41,117 nt of DNA from CAAFZY01 sp964410325 (GTDB taxonomy: Bacteria; Pseudomonadota; Alphaproteobacteria; RF32; CAG-239). Positions 24,905 through 33,048 of the stretch are shown here, piece after piece. The stretch's first letter is position 1; each line of letters begins with the position of its first letter. The position numbers and the translations under genes are program-made. Below the pieces are notes generated by a model, which worked only from the letters and a program-made list of their open reading frames with translations, did not search any database and was not told the DNA's origin. Location of the stretch: positions 1 to 41,117 of the forward strand of contig CAYPFN010000014.1 of NCBI GenBank assembly GCA_964410325.1, given 5' to 3'.

Positions 24905-26341
24905 TTAATTTTCCAAAGAACGGCGCAAAGTTTCAACATTTTCAGCCAAAGCGGCATCTTCAACAATTAGCTCTTCAACTTTGCGCACCGCATGCATAAC
25001 CGTTGTATGGTCGCGATCAAACTTGCGGCCGATTTCCGGTAACGAACGCGAAGTTAACTGTTTGGCTAAATACATGGCAATCTGGCGCGGACGCGCAACT
25101 GTACGGGCCCGACGTGAAGATTGTAGCTCTTTAACCGAAATGTTAAAATATTCTGCGACCTTTTTCTGAATTTCATCAATCGTGGTTTTCCGATCGATTG
25201 AACGCAACATATCTTTTAATACATCTTGCGTCATATCAAGCGTAATTTCTCGACCAGACAACAACTGTGAGTGGGCAACGATTCGCCGCAGGGAACCCTC
25301 AAGTTCGCGGATGTTGGACGTAATTTTTTGCGCCAAAAACTCAGCCACTTTTTCTGGAAGCGCTACGCCCATTTGTTTAGCCTTGTTTTGCAAAATCCCC
25401 ATTCGCAAGTCAAAATCAGTCGGATGGATATCAGCAACCAGACCGCTGTTTAAGCGGGATTTTAAACGTACTTCAATTCCTTCCAGATCAGACGGGGATT
25501 TGTCTGCCGAAATAATAATCTGCCGCCCTTCTTCAATCAAGGAATTGAATGTATAAAAGAATTCTTCCTGCGTCGATTCTTTGTTGCTCATAAACTGAAC
25601 ATCATCAACCATTAAAACGTCAACCGAACGAAACTGTTCCTTAAAAGCTGCCGTATCTTTATAACGCAACGCCTTAACAAACTTATACAAAAATTGTTCG
25701 GCTGACAGGTAAATAACGTTGCGGCTCGGATCTTGCTGGCGAATATGCCAGGCAATGGCATGCATTAAATGCGTTTTGCCTAGCCCCACGCCGGAATATA
25801 AAAACAGCGGATTGAATGAAACATTTTTGGATTCGGCCACTTTTCGGGCAGCGGCATAAGCAAATTCATTGGTTTTGCCGACCACGAATGTATCAAACGT
25901 ATAAGAGGGATTCAAAGGTGCCGATAATTGCAGACTACAGTCCGAATGCGCAAAATCATTAACCGCCGCACTGTAATTGGAAGCGTATAAATTTTGCGGC
26001 GTCGGCGTTGAAATAATCTTTTTCAACAGGGAGGTATCGCCGGAAGGAAATTTATTGTTAGTATTCACTGTTTGAACGACAAAATTAACTTGTTTGATTT
26101 CCGGATTCTTGTGTTCCCATATTTTATGAATACGCGCCGAATAATGGGTAATAACCCAATTTTTCATAAAAGTCGTCGGGACACAAATATTCATCACGCC
26201 ATTGTTAAAGGAACCTATGCTTAAAGGTTTTAACCAACTGTCATAAGCCGTTTCCCCAAATTCCAATTTTAATTGGCTGCAAATTTGTCCCCATTCGTCC
26301 TGAACAGAACGGTCGTTGTTGTTTATCGCTTGTTCCGCCAT
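24905..26341 (-). CDS. dnaA: Chromosomal replication initiator DnaA
   Basis: DnaA is the AAA+ initiator that binds DnaA boxes and opens the origin. Domain I (about residues 1-85, with WLKPLSIGSFNNG) is followed by a variable linker, then domain III with Walker A SGVGLGKTHL (K189) and Walker B VDDVQFM. Domain IV carries the DNA-binding signature DRDHTTVMHAVRKVEEL. I choose ATG 26341 (MAEQAINNND), which gives 478 residues. The open frame continues upstream to 26446, but that part lies in a tandem repeat and is probably non-coding. No strong Shine-Dalgarno precedes the chosen start. Confidence 0.96.
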   Translation of the reverse strand: MAEQAINNNDRSVQDEWGQICSQLKLEFGETAYDSWLKPLSIGSFNNGVMNICVPTTFMKNWVITHYSARIHKIWEHKNPEIKQVNFVVQTVNTNNKFPSGDTSLLKKIISTPTPQNLYASNYSAAVNDFAHSDCSLQLSAPLNPSYTFDTFVVGKTNEFAYAAARKVAESKNVSFNPLFLYSGVGLGKTHLMHAIAWHIRQQDPSRNVIYLSAEQFLYKFVKALRYKDTAAFKEQFRSVDVLMVDDVQFMSNKESTQEEFFYTFNSLIEEGRQIIISADKSPSDLEGIEVRLKSRLNSGLVADIHPTDFDLRMGILQNKAKQMGVALPEKVAEFLAQKITSNIRELEGSLRRIVAHSQLLSGREITLDMTQDVLKDMLRSIDRKTTIDEIQKKVAEYFNISVKELQSSRRARTVARPRQIAMYLAKQLTSRSLPEIGRKFDRDHTTVMHAVRKVEELIVEDAALAENVETLRRSLEN

Positions 26342-26372
26342 TTCCGTTTCCCAATCTAAAAAGTTAACCAAA

Positions 26373-26799
26373 TTTTTATCATGTTTAAGAAAATGTCCTT
26401 TTGCCACCCTTTCAAGATAGAATCTGGCATTCGGTAAAAAAAACATTTCCTGTTTAAGCCCATAGGCTGTTTCTTATAATAATTTCGTAATGTTCCATAA
26501 TTTGAAACCGTTTTATTTTTATCGCGTTTAAGAAAATGTCCTTTTGCCACCCTTTCAAGATAGAATCTGGCATTCGGTAAAAAAAACATTTCCTGTTTAA
26601 GCCCATAGGCTGTTTCTTATAATAATTTCGTAATGTTCCATAATTTGAAACCGTTTTATTTTTACCGCGTTTAAGAAAATGTCCTTTTACCACCCTTTCA
26701 AGATAAAATCTGGCATTCGGTAAAAAACATTTTCTGTTTAAGCCCGTAAGCTGTTTCTTATAATAATTTTAATATTCCATAATTTGAAACCGTTTTATT
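26373..26799. repeat. Three tandem copies of a ~143-base repeat upstream of dnaA
   Basis: The motif GTTTAAGAAAATGTCC begins at 26383, 26526 and 26669, a period of exactly 143. Copies 1 and 2 appear identical over the full unit by eye. Copy 3 (26669-26799) is diverged and about 12 bases shorter through a shorter A-run and a deletion near its end. Each copy holds two small inverted repeats: AAACA-5 bases-TGTTT and AGAT-3 bases-ATCT. The arms are kept in copy 3 although the loops changed. On the - strand the units give overlapping open frames, but the 143-base period shifts frame, so coding is unlikely. No canonical DnaA box (TTATNCACA) was found. Confidence 0.93.
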
Positions 26800-26851
26800 G
26801 CTTTTTATTCTTCTTACGGTAAATTTGTTTAATTCATCAAATTAAGAATAC

Positions 26852-26877
26852 TTAGTACCAATTGTGCTCAGTACTAA
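26852..26877. promoter_or_regulatory. Inverted repeat TTAGTAC...GTACTAA in the dnaA leader
   Basis: A perfect 7-base inverted repeat with a 12-base spacer is followed by another TACTAA half-site (26880-26885). It sits between the tandem repeats and the rpsT terminator. It could be a repressor or activator operator for dnaA, or part of an origin; this is inference. Confidence 0.4.
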
Positions 26878-26986
26878 AATACTAAACACGAAAAAAAACA
26901 GAAAAACAACAGAACATTTACCGAACATTTAAATTAATTTTCTTGACATAGGGATTCTGCAGAGTCGTGGCAATCCTTATTTTTAA

Positions 26987-27037
26987 GGCAAAAAAAGACA
27001 CCTAACCATTGCTTTAAAAGCAAGGTTAAATGTCTTT
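26987..27037 (-). terminator. Rho-independent terminator of rpsT
   Basis: On the - strand the outer stem AAAGACA / TGTCTTT encloses an inner stem (AACC-TTGC... / ...GCAA-GGTT) with a TTTAAAA loop region. It is followed by a run of T residues. It lies 22 bases past the rpsT stop. Confidence 0.85.
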
Positions 27038-27059
27038 AAAACTAAAATAAAAAGAAAAT

Positions 27060-27320
27060 TTATAAAGCTTTAATTTTCTGAGCTAAACGAGAAACGGTAC
27101 GCGAAGCCGTATTTTTATGAAAAACGCCTTTTTGAGCAGCACGCATCATTTCGCTTTCGGCAACTTTTAAAGCAGTCAAAGCCTCATCTTTATTGCCAGC
27201 AGCAATCAAAGCATCGACTTTTTTAACAAAAGTTCTAACCCGGCTTTTTCTCATGCCGTTAATCATACTGCGTTTGTTGTTTCTTCTAATTCTCGTTTTT
27301 GCCGATTTATGGTTGGCCAT
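27060..27320 (-). CDS. rpsT: 30S ribosomal protein bS20
   Basis: bS20 is a primary 16S rRNA-binding protein. The 86-residue sequence has the classic basic start MANHKSAKTRIRRNNKR and the FHKNTASRTVSRLAQKI end. It has its own promoter (27365-27394) and terminator. It lies between the exported-protein gene and dnaA, the usual alphaproteobacterial place. Confidence 0.98.
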   Translation of the reverse strand: MANHKSAKTRIRRNNKRSMINGMRKSRVRTFVKKVDALIAAGNKDEALTALKVAESEMMRAAQKGVFHKNTASRTVSRLAQKIKAL

Positions 27321-27364
27321 TTTTTCTTCCTTAAAATTAAATTACAAAATTTATTCTGGTATGC

Positions 27365-27394
27365 TTTATAGCCGCTACCGGAAGAGAAAGTCAA
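27365..27394 (-). promoter_or_regulatory. Promoter of rpsT
   Basis: On the - strand, TTGACT (27394-27389) and TATAAA (27370-27365) are separated by 18 bases, with an AT-rich stretch upstream that could act as an UP element. The predicted start of transcription lies about 38 bases before the rpsT ATG. Confidence 0.7.
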
Positions 27395-27420
27395 CAATAA
27401 TTTTTAAAAAAGTAAAAAAT

Positions 27421-27789
27421 TTAATGTTGTCCGGTTAAAGTAACGCGTACAATCAGAGGCTTTTCGGATACTAACACAATATCCAGTTCTTCCTGATCAC
27501 GAACAAAGCTCAAGTACTCGCGTTCCTTTTGTTGCAGTTTCCAACCAAGCTGCGGCAAGGTATCCTCATAAAATCTGGCAACAGAAGAAAATTTGCCGAA
27601 GTCTGTCTGCAGATATGCTTCAACAAAACGGGTTTCTTCATTGCCAAAAGAAATGTTGTCAGATTGTATCTGCACCATTTTGTCAGGAGTAGGCACGTCT
27701 TCCATGCCTTCAATAAATGAATCCGCAGCGTTAGTTTCAAAACTGAAGATAAGCTCAAGCATCAATAACAAAGCAAAAAGTTTTTTCAT
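27421..27789 (-). CDS. Exported alphaproteobacterial protein next to mutM
   Basis: The function is unknown. A signal peptide (MKKLFALLLMLELIFSFETNA) precedes a 101-residue mature part starting ADSFIEGMEDVPTP. The segment RFVEAYLQTDFGKFSSVARFYEDTLPQLGWKLQ resembles a short conserved periplasmic domain that I recall from alphaproteobacterial genomes at this locus (EDVP..., then FY..TLPQLGW). AAAGGA lies 7 bases before the ATG, and mutM ends 10 bases upstream, so the two are co-transcribed. There is no lipobox cysteine, so the product is probably soluble in the periplasm. Confidence 0.85.
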   Translation of the reverse strand: MKKLFALLLMLELIFSFETNAADSFIEGMEDVPTPDKMVQIQSDNISFGNEETRFVEAYLQTDFGKFSSVARFYEDTLPQLGWKLQQKEREYLSFVRDQEELDIVLVSEKPLIVRVTLTGQH

Positions 27790-27799
27790 GTTTTTTCCT

Positions 27800-28639
27800 T
27801 TACTTTTGTAAGGTTGCGCAATAAAAAGTTGATCGTCCTCCCAAAACCAATTTTTGAACGCCGCCAGTTTTTAGGATGTTGCATATACAGTCAGGACAGC
27901 GTTGTCCGGTTTTGTCATAAACACAATGTTCATTTTGGAAATAGCCCATACTGCCGTCTGGTTTTCGATAATCTTTTAAGGTTGATCCCCCGGCTTTGAT
28001 TGCGTTATTCAAAACAGTTTTAATAGATTCTGCCAGGCGGATGCATTCTTTTCGGCTTAGACTCTTTGCCGGACGGGTTGGCAGAATCCGAGCTTTGTAA
28101 AGAGCTTCGGAGGCATATATATTACCGATTCCACAGATTAAACGCTGATCAAGCAACGCTACTTTAACCGCAAGAGCTTTATTTTTGAATTTTTCGAAAA
28201 GAAAATTTCCGTTAAAATTAACATCCAACGCGTCCAAACCGAGATGGCATAATAATGAATTCTCAAGTGTCTGTTCTGTCCGGCAATACGTTAGCAGACC
28301 AAATCTTCGGGCATCATTAAAAATCAGGCAATTTTTATCTGTATCCAAAACGACATGGTCGTGTTTTGCCAATACTGTTGGCCGATTCTTACAAATTTTA
28401 ATCTGACCGCTCATGCCTAAATGCCAGATAACAGTCAAACCATTATCAAGATTGATAAGGATGTATTTGGCGATTCTTTTTAAAGAAACAATAGTCGCGC
28501 CGCTTATTTTTTTTTCAAAATCATCAGGTATCGGCACTCTGAAACGCCGGCATGACACTTCGACTTTTTTAATGGAAGCGCCGAGAATGGCCTTATCTAA
28601 AGCTTCTTTAATTGTTTCCACTTCTGGTAGTTCCGGCAT
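27800..28639 (-). CDS. mutM: Formamidopyrimidine-DNA glycosylase with an incomplete zinc finger
   Basis: MutM (Fpg) removes 8-oxoguanine and formamidopyrimidines and nicks the abasic site. The start MPELPEVETI places the catalytic Pro2 and Glu3 after the initiator; ATG 28639 is therefore certain, although the frame is open further upstream to 28723. The helix-two-turn-helix segment GIGNIYASEALYKARI is present. The C-terminal zinc finger should be C-x2-C-x16-C-x2-C. Here the first pair is CPDC, but the second reads YCATLQK, with Leu where the fourth Cys should be. The rest of the finger, including GGRSTFYC, is intact. Length is 279 residues. Confidence 0.95.
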   Translation of the reverse strand: MPELPEVETIKEALDKAILGASIKKVEVSCRRFRVPIPDDFEKKISGATIVSLKRIAKYILINLDNGLTVIWHLGMSGQIKICKNRPTVLAKHDHVVLDTDKNCLIFNDARRFGLLTYCRTEQTLENSLLCHLGLDALDVNFNGNFLFEKFKNKALAVKVALLDQRLICGIGNIYASEALYKARILPTRPAKSLSRKECIRLAESIKTVLNNAIKAGGSTLKDYRKPDGSMGYFQNEHCVYDKTGQRCPDCICNILKTGGVQKLVLGGRSTFYCATLQK

Positions 28640-28747
28640 TGCCTGTCTCCAAATCTTTTTTATATTTTTATCATACTCGCAGAAAAATATTACGCAATAC
28701 TTAATTAATATTGCCAATTCCAATAAATTAGGCTACAAAAAAGGGTT

Positions 28748-29293
28748 ATGAAAGAAAAAAGGATTCGTACTAAAAAATATTTTGCACCGCAAAATGAGGG
28801 CAAAAACCACCGTTGTGATCATCCAGGTTGCCAAGAAAAGGGCGAATATCGTGCGCCCAAAGACCGTAACTTAAAAGAATATTACTGGTTTTGCCTGAAA
28901 CATGTGCAGGAATATAACGCACATTGGAATTATTATGCGGGCACTGATGATGAAGAAGAGGATAAGTTAAAATCACGCATGCATTTTGGCGGCTTCCGCT
29001 CCAAAATCAAATATCAGTTTGGCTATGATTTTATTGATGAATTAGGCATTGAAGGCAGTTTTGCCGATTCTGAATGGAAGCGCAACATCTATTTCAACGC
29101 AAATGATCGCAGGCATGCCGCCGCAATGGAAATGGACTTAAATGAAATAACCGCCGATTCGCTAAAAAAACAATATAAAAAGCTGGTTAAAAAATATCAT
29201 CCAGATGTTAATGCCGGCGATAAACACTGTGAAGAAAAATTTAAAAAAATTACTGTTGCCTATAAAGAACTTTCTGCCAAATTAAGAGATTGA
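28748..29293 (+). CDS. J-domain co-chaperone with an N-terminal Cys/His motif
   Basis: This is a DnaJ-class protein that should stimulate a DnaK ATPase. The J domain is at the C-terminus (about residues 129-181), with the HPD motif at 151-153 in KKYHPDVNAGD. The N-terminal part carries a likely metal site C23-x4-C28 ... C49-x2-H52 (CDHPGC...FCLKH), followed by an acidic linker. At 181 residues it matches small J-proteins common in alphaproteobacteria. It is divergent from mutM (108-base gap) and convergent with mfd. Its client is unknown. Confidence 0.88.
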   Translation: MKEKRIRTKKYFAPQNEGKNHRCDHPGCQEKGEYRAPKDRNLKEYYWFCLKHVQEYNAHWNYYAGTDDEEEDKLKSRMHFGGFRSKIKYQFGYDFIDELGIEGSFADSEWKRNIYFNANDRRHAAAMEMDLNEITADSLKKQYKKLVKKYHPDVNAGDKHCEEKFKKITVAYKELSAKLRD

Positions 29294-29359
29294 TACATCG
29301 GAGCATTTATGCTACAATAAACCCATAATTGAGCGTGTGAAAATTTTCGGTAGAAATTT

Positions 29360-32300
29360 TTACATTTCGCTTAAGAGCCGGACATATTTTTTTATAATAT
29401 CAATTCTCTTTTTATAATTGCTTAAATCTCCTTCAATAAAAAGTTTCTGATCCGGACGGATTTTGATAACGCCGAACGAACGGTTCATTAAGTCAATCAG
29501 TTTGTCAACAGCCTTAAAGGTATCATTATGGAATGTAATCAAAATTCCTTTAGCTCCGGCATCAATTTTGGCTATATTGGCGGTATAACACATTTGTTTA
29601 ATTTCAATGGTTGTCAGCAAATTTTCAACTTCAACCGGCATTTTTCCGAAACGGTCAATTAATTCTTCTTTCATATCCAAAATTTCATCAAAGGATTTAA
29701 GCGAGCCGATTCTTTTGTATAAACTAAGACGGACTCCCAAATCTTTAACATAGGCTTCGGGAATCATAATCGGAATTCCGGTTGTAATTTGCGGTGCCCA
29801 GTCATCGGCGGTAAATAAATCTTCAGAAGAAACTTTTTCCTGATTATGCAAAGCGCTTTTTTGCCGGACGATTTCTTCTTCCAGCATATGATGATAAAGA
29901 GCAATGCCAACATCTTTGATATGTCCGGATTGTTCTGTTCCCAAAACATTGCCGGAACCGCGGATATCCATATCATGGCTGGCCAATGAAAAACCGGCGC
30001 CCAAAGTGTCTAAAGCCGATAAAATCGTTAAGCGTTTTTCAGCCACCGGTTTAAGTTTTTTCTTAGAAGGAATGGTAAAATAGCAATAACCGCGCACCTT
30101 TGAACGTCCGATTCTACCGCGCAATTGATAAAGTTGCGCCAGGCCAAACATATCTGCGCGATGGATAATCATTGTGTTAACGGTCGGCATATCAATGCCG
30201 GATTCGATAATGGTTGTCGAAAGTAGCAAATCATATTTGCCAGCGGCAAAATCATTCATCACGTCTTCCAGTTCCTTTACCGGCATTTGCCCATGAGCCA
30301 CGGCAATTTTAATATCAGGAGCCAAAGTTTTTAATTCTTGTTCCATACCAGCAATATCCGAAACTCGCGGGCAAACAAAAAAAGTTTGTCCGCCACGGAA
30401 CTTTTCACGGTAAATAGCTTCTTTAATCATCACAGAATCAAACGGCATAACAAAGGTACGTGCGGCCAAACGGTCAATCGGCGGCGTGGCGATAATGCTT
30501 AATTGTTTAACGCCGGTCAGAGAAAGCTGTAGAGTGCGTGGTATCGGTGTGGCGCTCAATGTTAAAACATGCACATCGGCTTTAAGAGATTTAAGTTTTT
30601 CTTTATGGGCAACGCCGAAATGTTGCTCTTCATCAATAATTAACAGCCCAAGATTGCAAAACTTTACATTTTGTGATAAAAGGGCATGCGTGCCGATAAC
30701 AATTTCTATGGAACCGTTTTTAAGCCCGTCTTTTGTTTCGCGCATTTCTTTGGCAGAAACAAGTCTTGAAAGCATCCGTACTTTTATGGGAAAGCCTTGC
30801 AGCCTTTGCTTAAAATTAAAATAATGCTGACGGGCCAGAAGCGTTGTCGGCACAATTAAAGCCACTTGAGCGCCATTCATTGCAACGGTAAAAGCCGCGC
30901 GCAATGCCACTTCGGTTTTACCGAAACCGACATCGCCACAAATCAGTCGATCCATTGGTATGCTCGCGTTCAAATCTTTTAATACGTCAGCAATGGCGCG
31001 GTACTGGTCATCAGTTTCATTATAGGGGAAACGGGCGCAAAAGTCATCATAAAGGCCGGCTGGCGGTATGAAAGAATCAGCCGTTTTAAGCTCGCGTTCG
31101 GCGGCAACTTTAATCAGTTTTTCGGCGATGTCTTTAATTTTTTCTTTAACTTTAGCTTTTTTTGCCTGCCAGGCCAAACCGCCCAATGTGTCAAGCGTTA
31201 TGTTTTCATCATCGGCGCCGTAACGTGAAATGACATCAATGTTTTCAACTGGCACAAACAGTTTGTCGTCATGCGCGTATAAAATTTTCAGACAATCATG
31301 CGGTGCACCGCCGGCAGTAATATTTTCCAAACCCATAAATCGTCCAATGCCGTGTTCGATATGCACAACCAATTCTCCAGCAGATAAAGAAGAAACATCG
31401 GCGATAAAATCTTCAGCATTGACCTTTTTTCTAGCTTTGCGGTTTTGCCGCTCGCCTAAAATATCCGTTTCCGAAACAAGGCAAAATTCATCATTTTTAA
31501 ATCCGTGTGGCAATCCCAAAACTATGAGCGCAATTTTTTTATGTGCAGTTTTATTCAAAGCGTCGGCAAAAGTATCGGCAAAAACCATATCTTTAATACC
31601 ATACTCATTCATTAAAGTATAAAGCCGTTCGCGCGACCCTTCAGAATAACAGCAGACAATTCTTTTCAGCCGACCGTTTTCCTTAAGATAATCTTTAATG
31701 TCTTGATAGACAACGGCCGTATTAATATTTTTAGCATGGGCAAAATCTCTTCCTGGAATAACTTTCCGGTTAATAATAAATTCGTTATCTGGCAGACTCA
31801 ACGGCGTTAGCTTAACGGCGCCACGTTTTTCGATAATGTTGTTGAATCCCTTAACGTTAAGATATAAAAGCTCTGGTTTTAACGGTCGATAAACAGTTTC
31901 TTCCGCCGTATTTTTAATGTTTAGGGCTTCCAGCCGGGCAGTATAATAATCAAAAATACTATCTTCTTTAGATTGCAGGGCATCATCATAATTGTTCCCT
32001 AAAACAATGCTTGCCGCTGGCAGATAATCAAACAGCGAGGGCAGGGGCTCTTCATAAAAAAACGGCAGCCAGTTTTCCATGCCGATATATTTACGTCCGT
32101 TGGAAACGGCTTCATAAATTTCGTCTTTTAAACTATCGGTGCCGAAAGCCTCTCTATAGGAGGAACGAAAATTTTTAATTGTATTGGCGTCTAGTACAGC
32201 TTCGCTAGCTACGCCGAAAGCATACTGATCAATAATGCCAGTAGTTCGCTGCGAAAGCGGATCAAAAGTGCGGATTTTTTCAATATCTTCATCAAACAAA

Positions 32301-32845
32301 TCAATCCTGACTGGGCTTAAAGCACCGGTTGGAAAAATATCAATAATATCACCACGCACGGCATATTCGCCAGGTTCCATGACTTGTTCCACTTTAGTAT
32401 AGCCGTTAATAGCGGCATAATGTATAAAGTCATTGAAATTAAGTTTTCCACTAGTTTTAAAAATCCGCCGGGCATTCAAAAAAATCTTTTTAGGTGGAAG
32501 TTTTTGAATGACCGCGCCAATGCTGGCAACAATCAGTCGCGGTTGTGCAGGGTTTGGTGTTTGTACAATTTCCGAAAGTGTTTCCAAACGTGTTGAAATA
32601 AGATTAACATTTGGAGAAACTCGGTCATATGGCACGGTATCCCATGCCGGAAAGGTTAAAACCTTTAAGCTGGGATTAATATATCTGGCTGTTTCAGCAG
32701 CTTGCTCCAACTCCAAACCATTGCTGACAATGTACAAAACATCCTGTTTGGCATTTTGGAGCGCCTTTGTTAAAAGAAACGCCTCATAGCCACTGGCAAC
32801 CGAAGAAAGCGTTTTCCCGCGCCAATTTTCAAAACTGTCTTCCAT
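29360..32845 (-). CDS. mfd: Transcription-repair coupling factor Mfd
   Basis: Mfd removes RNA polymerase stalled at lesions and recruits UvrA. UvrB-like N-terminal domains are followed by the RNA-polymerase-interacting domain (around GELVVHIEHGIGRFMGLE), then the RecG-like translocase with Walker A GDVGFGKTE (K643), DEEQHFG and the TRG-type motif LRGRIGRSKVRGY, and the C-terminal TRCF domain. ATG 32845 (MEDSFENWRGK) gives 1161 residues, normal for the family. The frame is open to a TTG at 32881, which is not a credible start. It is divergent from recG. Confidence 0.97.
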   Translation of the reverse strand: MEDSFENWRGKTLSSVASGYEAFLLTKALQNAKQDVLYIVSNGLELEQAAETARYINPSLKVLTFPAWDTVPYDRVSPNVNLISTRLETLSEIVQTPNPAQPRLIVASIGAVIQKLPPKKIFLNARRIFKTSGKLNFNDFIHYAAINGYTKVEQVMEPGEYAVRGDIIDIFPTGALSPVRIDLFDEDIEKIRTFDPLSQRTTGIIDQYAFGVASEAVLDANTIKNFRSSYREAFGTDSLKDEIYEAVSNGRKYIGMENWLPFFYEEPLPSLFDYLPAASIVLGNNYDDALQSKEDSIFDYYTARLEALNIKNTAEETVYRPLKPELLYLNVKGFNNIIEKRGAVKLTPLSLPDNEFIINRKVIPGRDFAHAKNINTAVVYQDIKDYLKENGRLKRIVCCYSEGSRERLYTLMNEYGIKDMVFADTFADALNKTAHKKIALIVLGLPHGFKNDEFCLVSETDILGERQNRKARKKVNAEDFIADVSSLSAGELVVHIEHGIGRFMGLENITAGGAPHDCLKILYAHDDKLFVPVENIDVISRYGADDENITLDTLGGLAWQAKKAKVKEKIKDIAEKLIKVAAERELKTADSFIPPAGLYDDFCARFPYNETDDQYRAIADVLKDLNASIPMDRLICGDVGFGKTEVALRAAFTVAMNGAQVALIVPTTLLARQHYFNFKQRLQGFPIKVRMLSRLVSAKEMRETKDGLKNGSIEIVIGTHALLSQNVKFCNLGLLIIDEEQHFGVAHKEKLKSLKADVHVLTLSATPIPRTLQLSLTGVKQLSIIATPPIDRLAARTFVMPFDSVMIKEAIYREKFRGGQTFFVCPRVSDIAGMEQELKTLAPDIKIAVAHGQMPVKELEDVMNDFAAGKYDLLLSTTIIESGIDMPTVNTMIIHRADMFGLAQLYQLRGRIGRSKVRGYCYFTIPSKKKLKPVAEKRLTILSALDTLGAGFSLASHDMDIRGSGNVLGTEQSGHIKDVGIALYHHMLEEEIVRQKSALHNQEKVSSEDLFTADDWAPQITTGIPIMIPEAYVKDLGVRLSLYKRIGSLKSFDEILDMKEELIDRFGKMPVEVENLLTTIEIKQMCYTANIAKIDAGAKGILITFHNDTFKAVDKLIDLMNRSFGVIKIRPDQKLFIEGDLSNYKKRIDIIKKYVRLLSEM

Positions 32846-33048
32846 GGCAAAATTTATAAACGCCTGCAAAAAATAAGGCAATAAAAAAGTGCGACAGTTA
32901 AAGTTTTTTATTCATTTTAAAAGCACTTAAAAAAGTGATATCAATTGCAAGCCGATTCTGTTCTTTTTAAAAATGAAAGTTGTTTTTTTAATCCATACTT
33001 GTTTACAAGCTAAAAATTTATTGTTAGGTTATCTTTAAGGAGAGTTTG

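Noticed and set aside
26342..26693. - strand open frames across the tandem repeats, including an in-frame N-terminal extension of dnaA (MFFLPNARFYLERV...)
   Set aside because: The repeat period is 143, not a multiple of three, so the frames shift between copies, and the same peptide appears only because the DNA is repeated. DnaA family proteins begin close to the MAEQ start.
26943..26975. TTGACA at 26943 as a + strand promoter
   Set aside because: No -10 element lies at a suitable distance and no + strand gene follows; the sequence downstream is the rpsT terminator.
26341..27059. Canonical oriC with DnaA boxes
   Set aside because: I looked for TTATNCACA and its complement and found none; only the tandem repeats and the inverted repeat are supported.
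27321..27420. Possible additional small gene between rpsT and the exported-protein gene
   Set aside because: The gap is explained by the rpsT promoter and leader; no frame with a start and ribosome-binding site is present.
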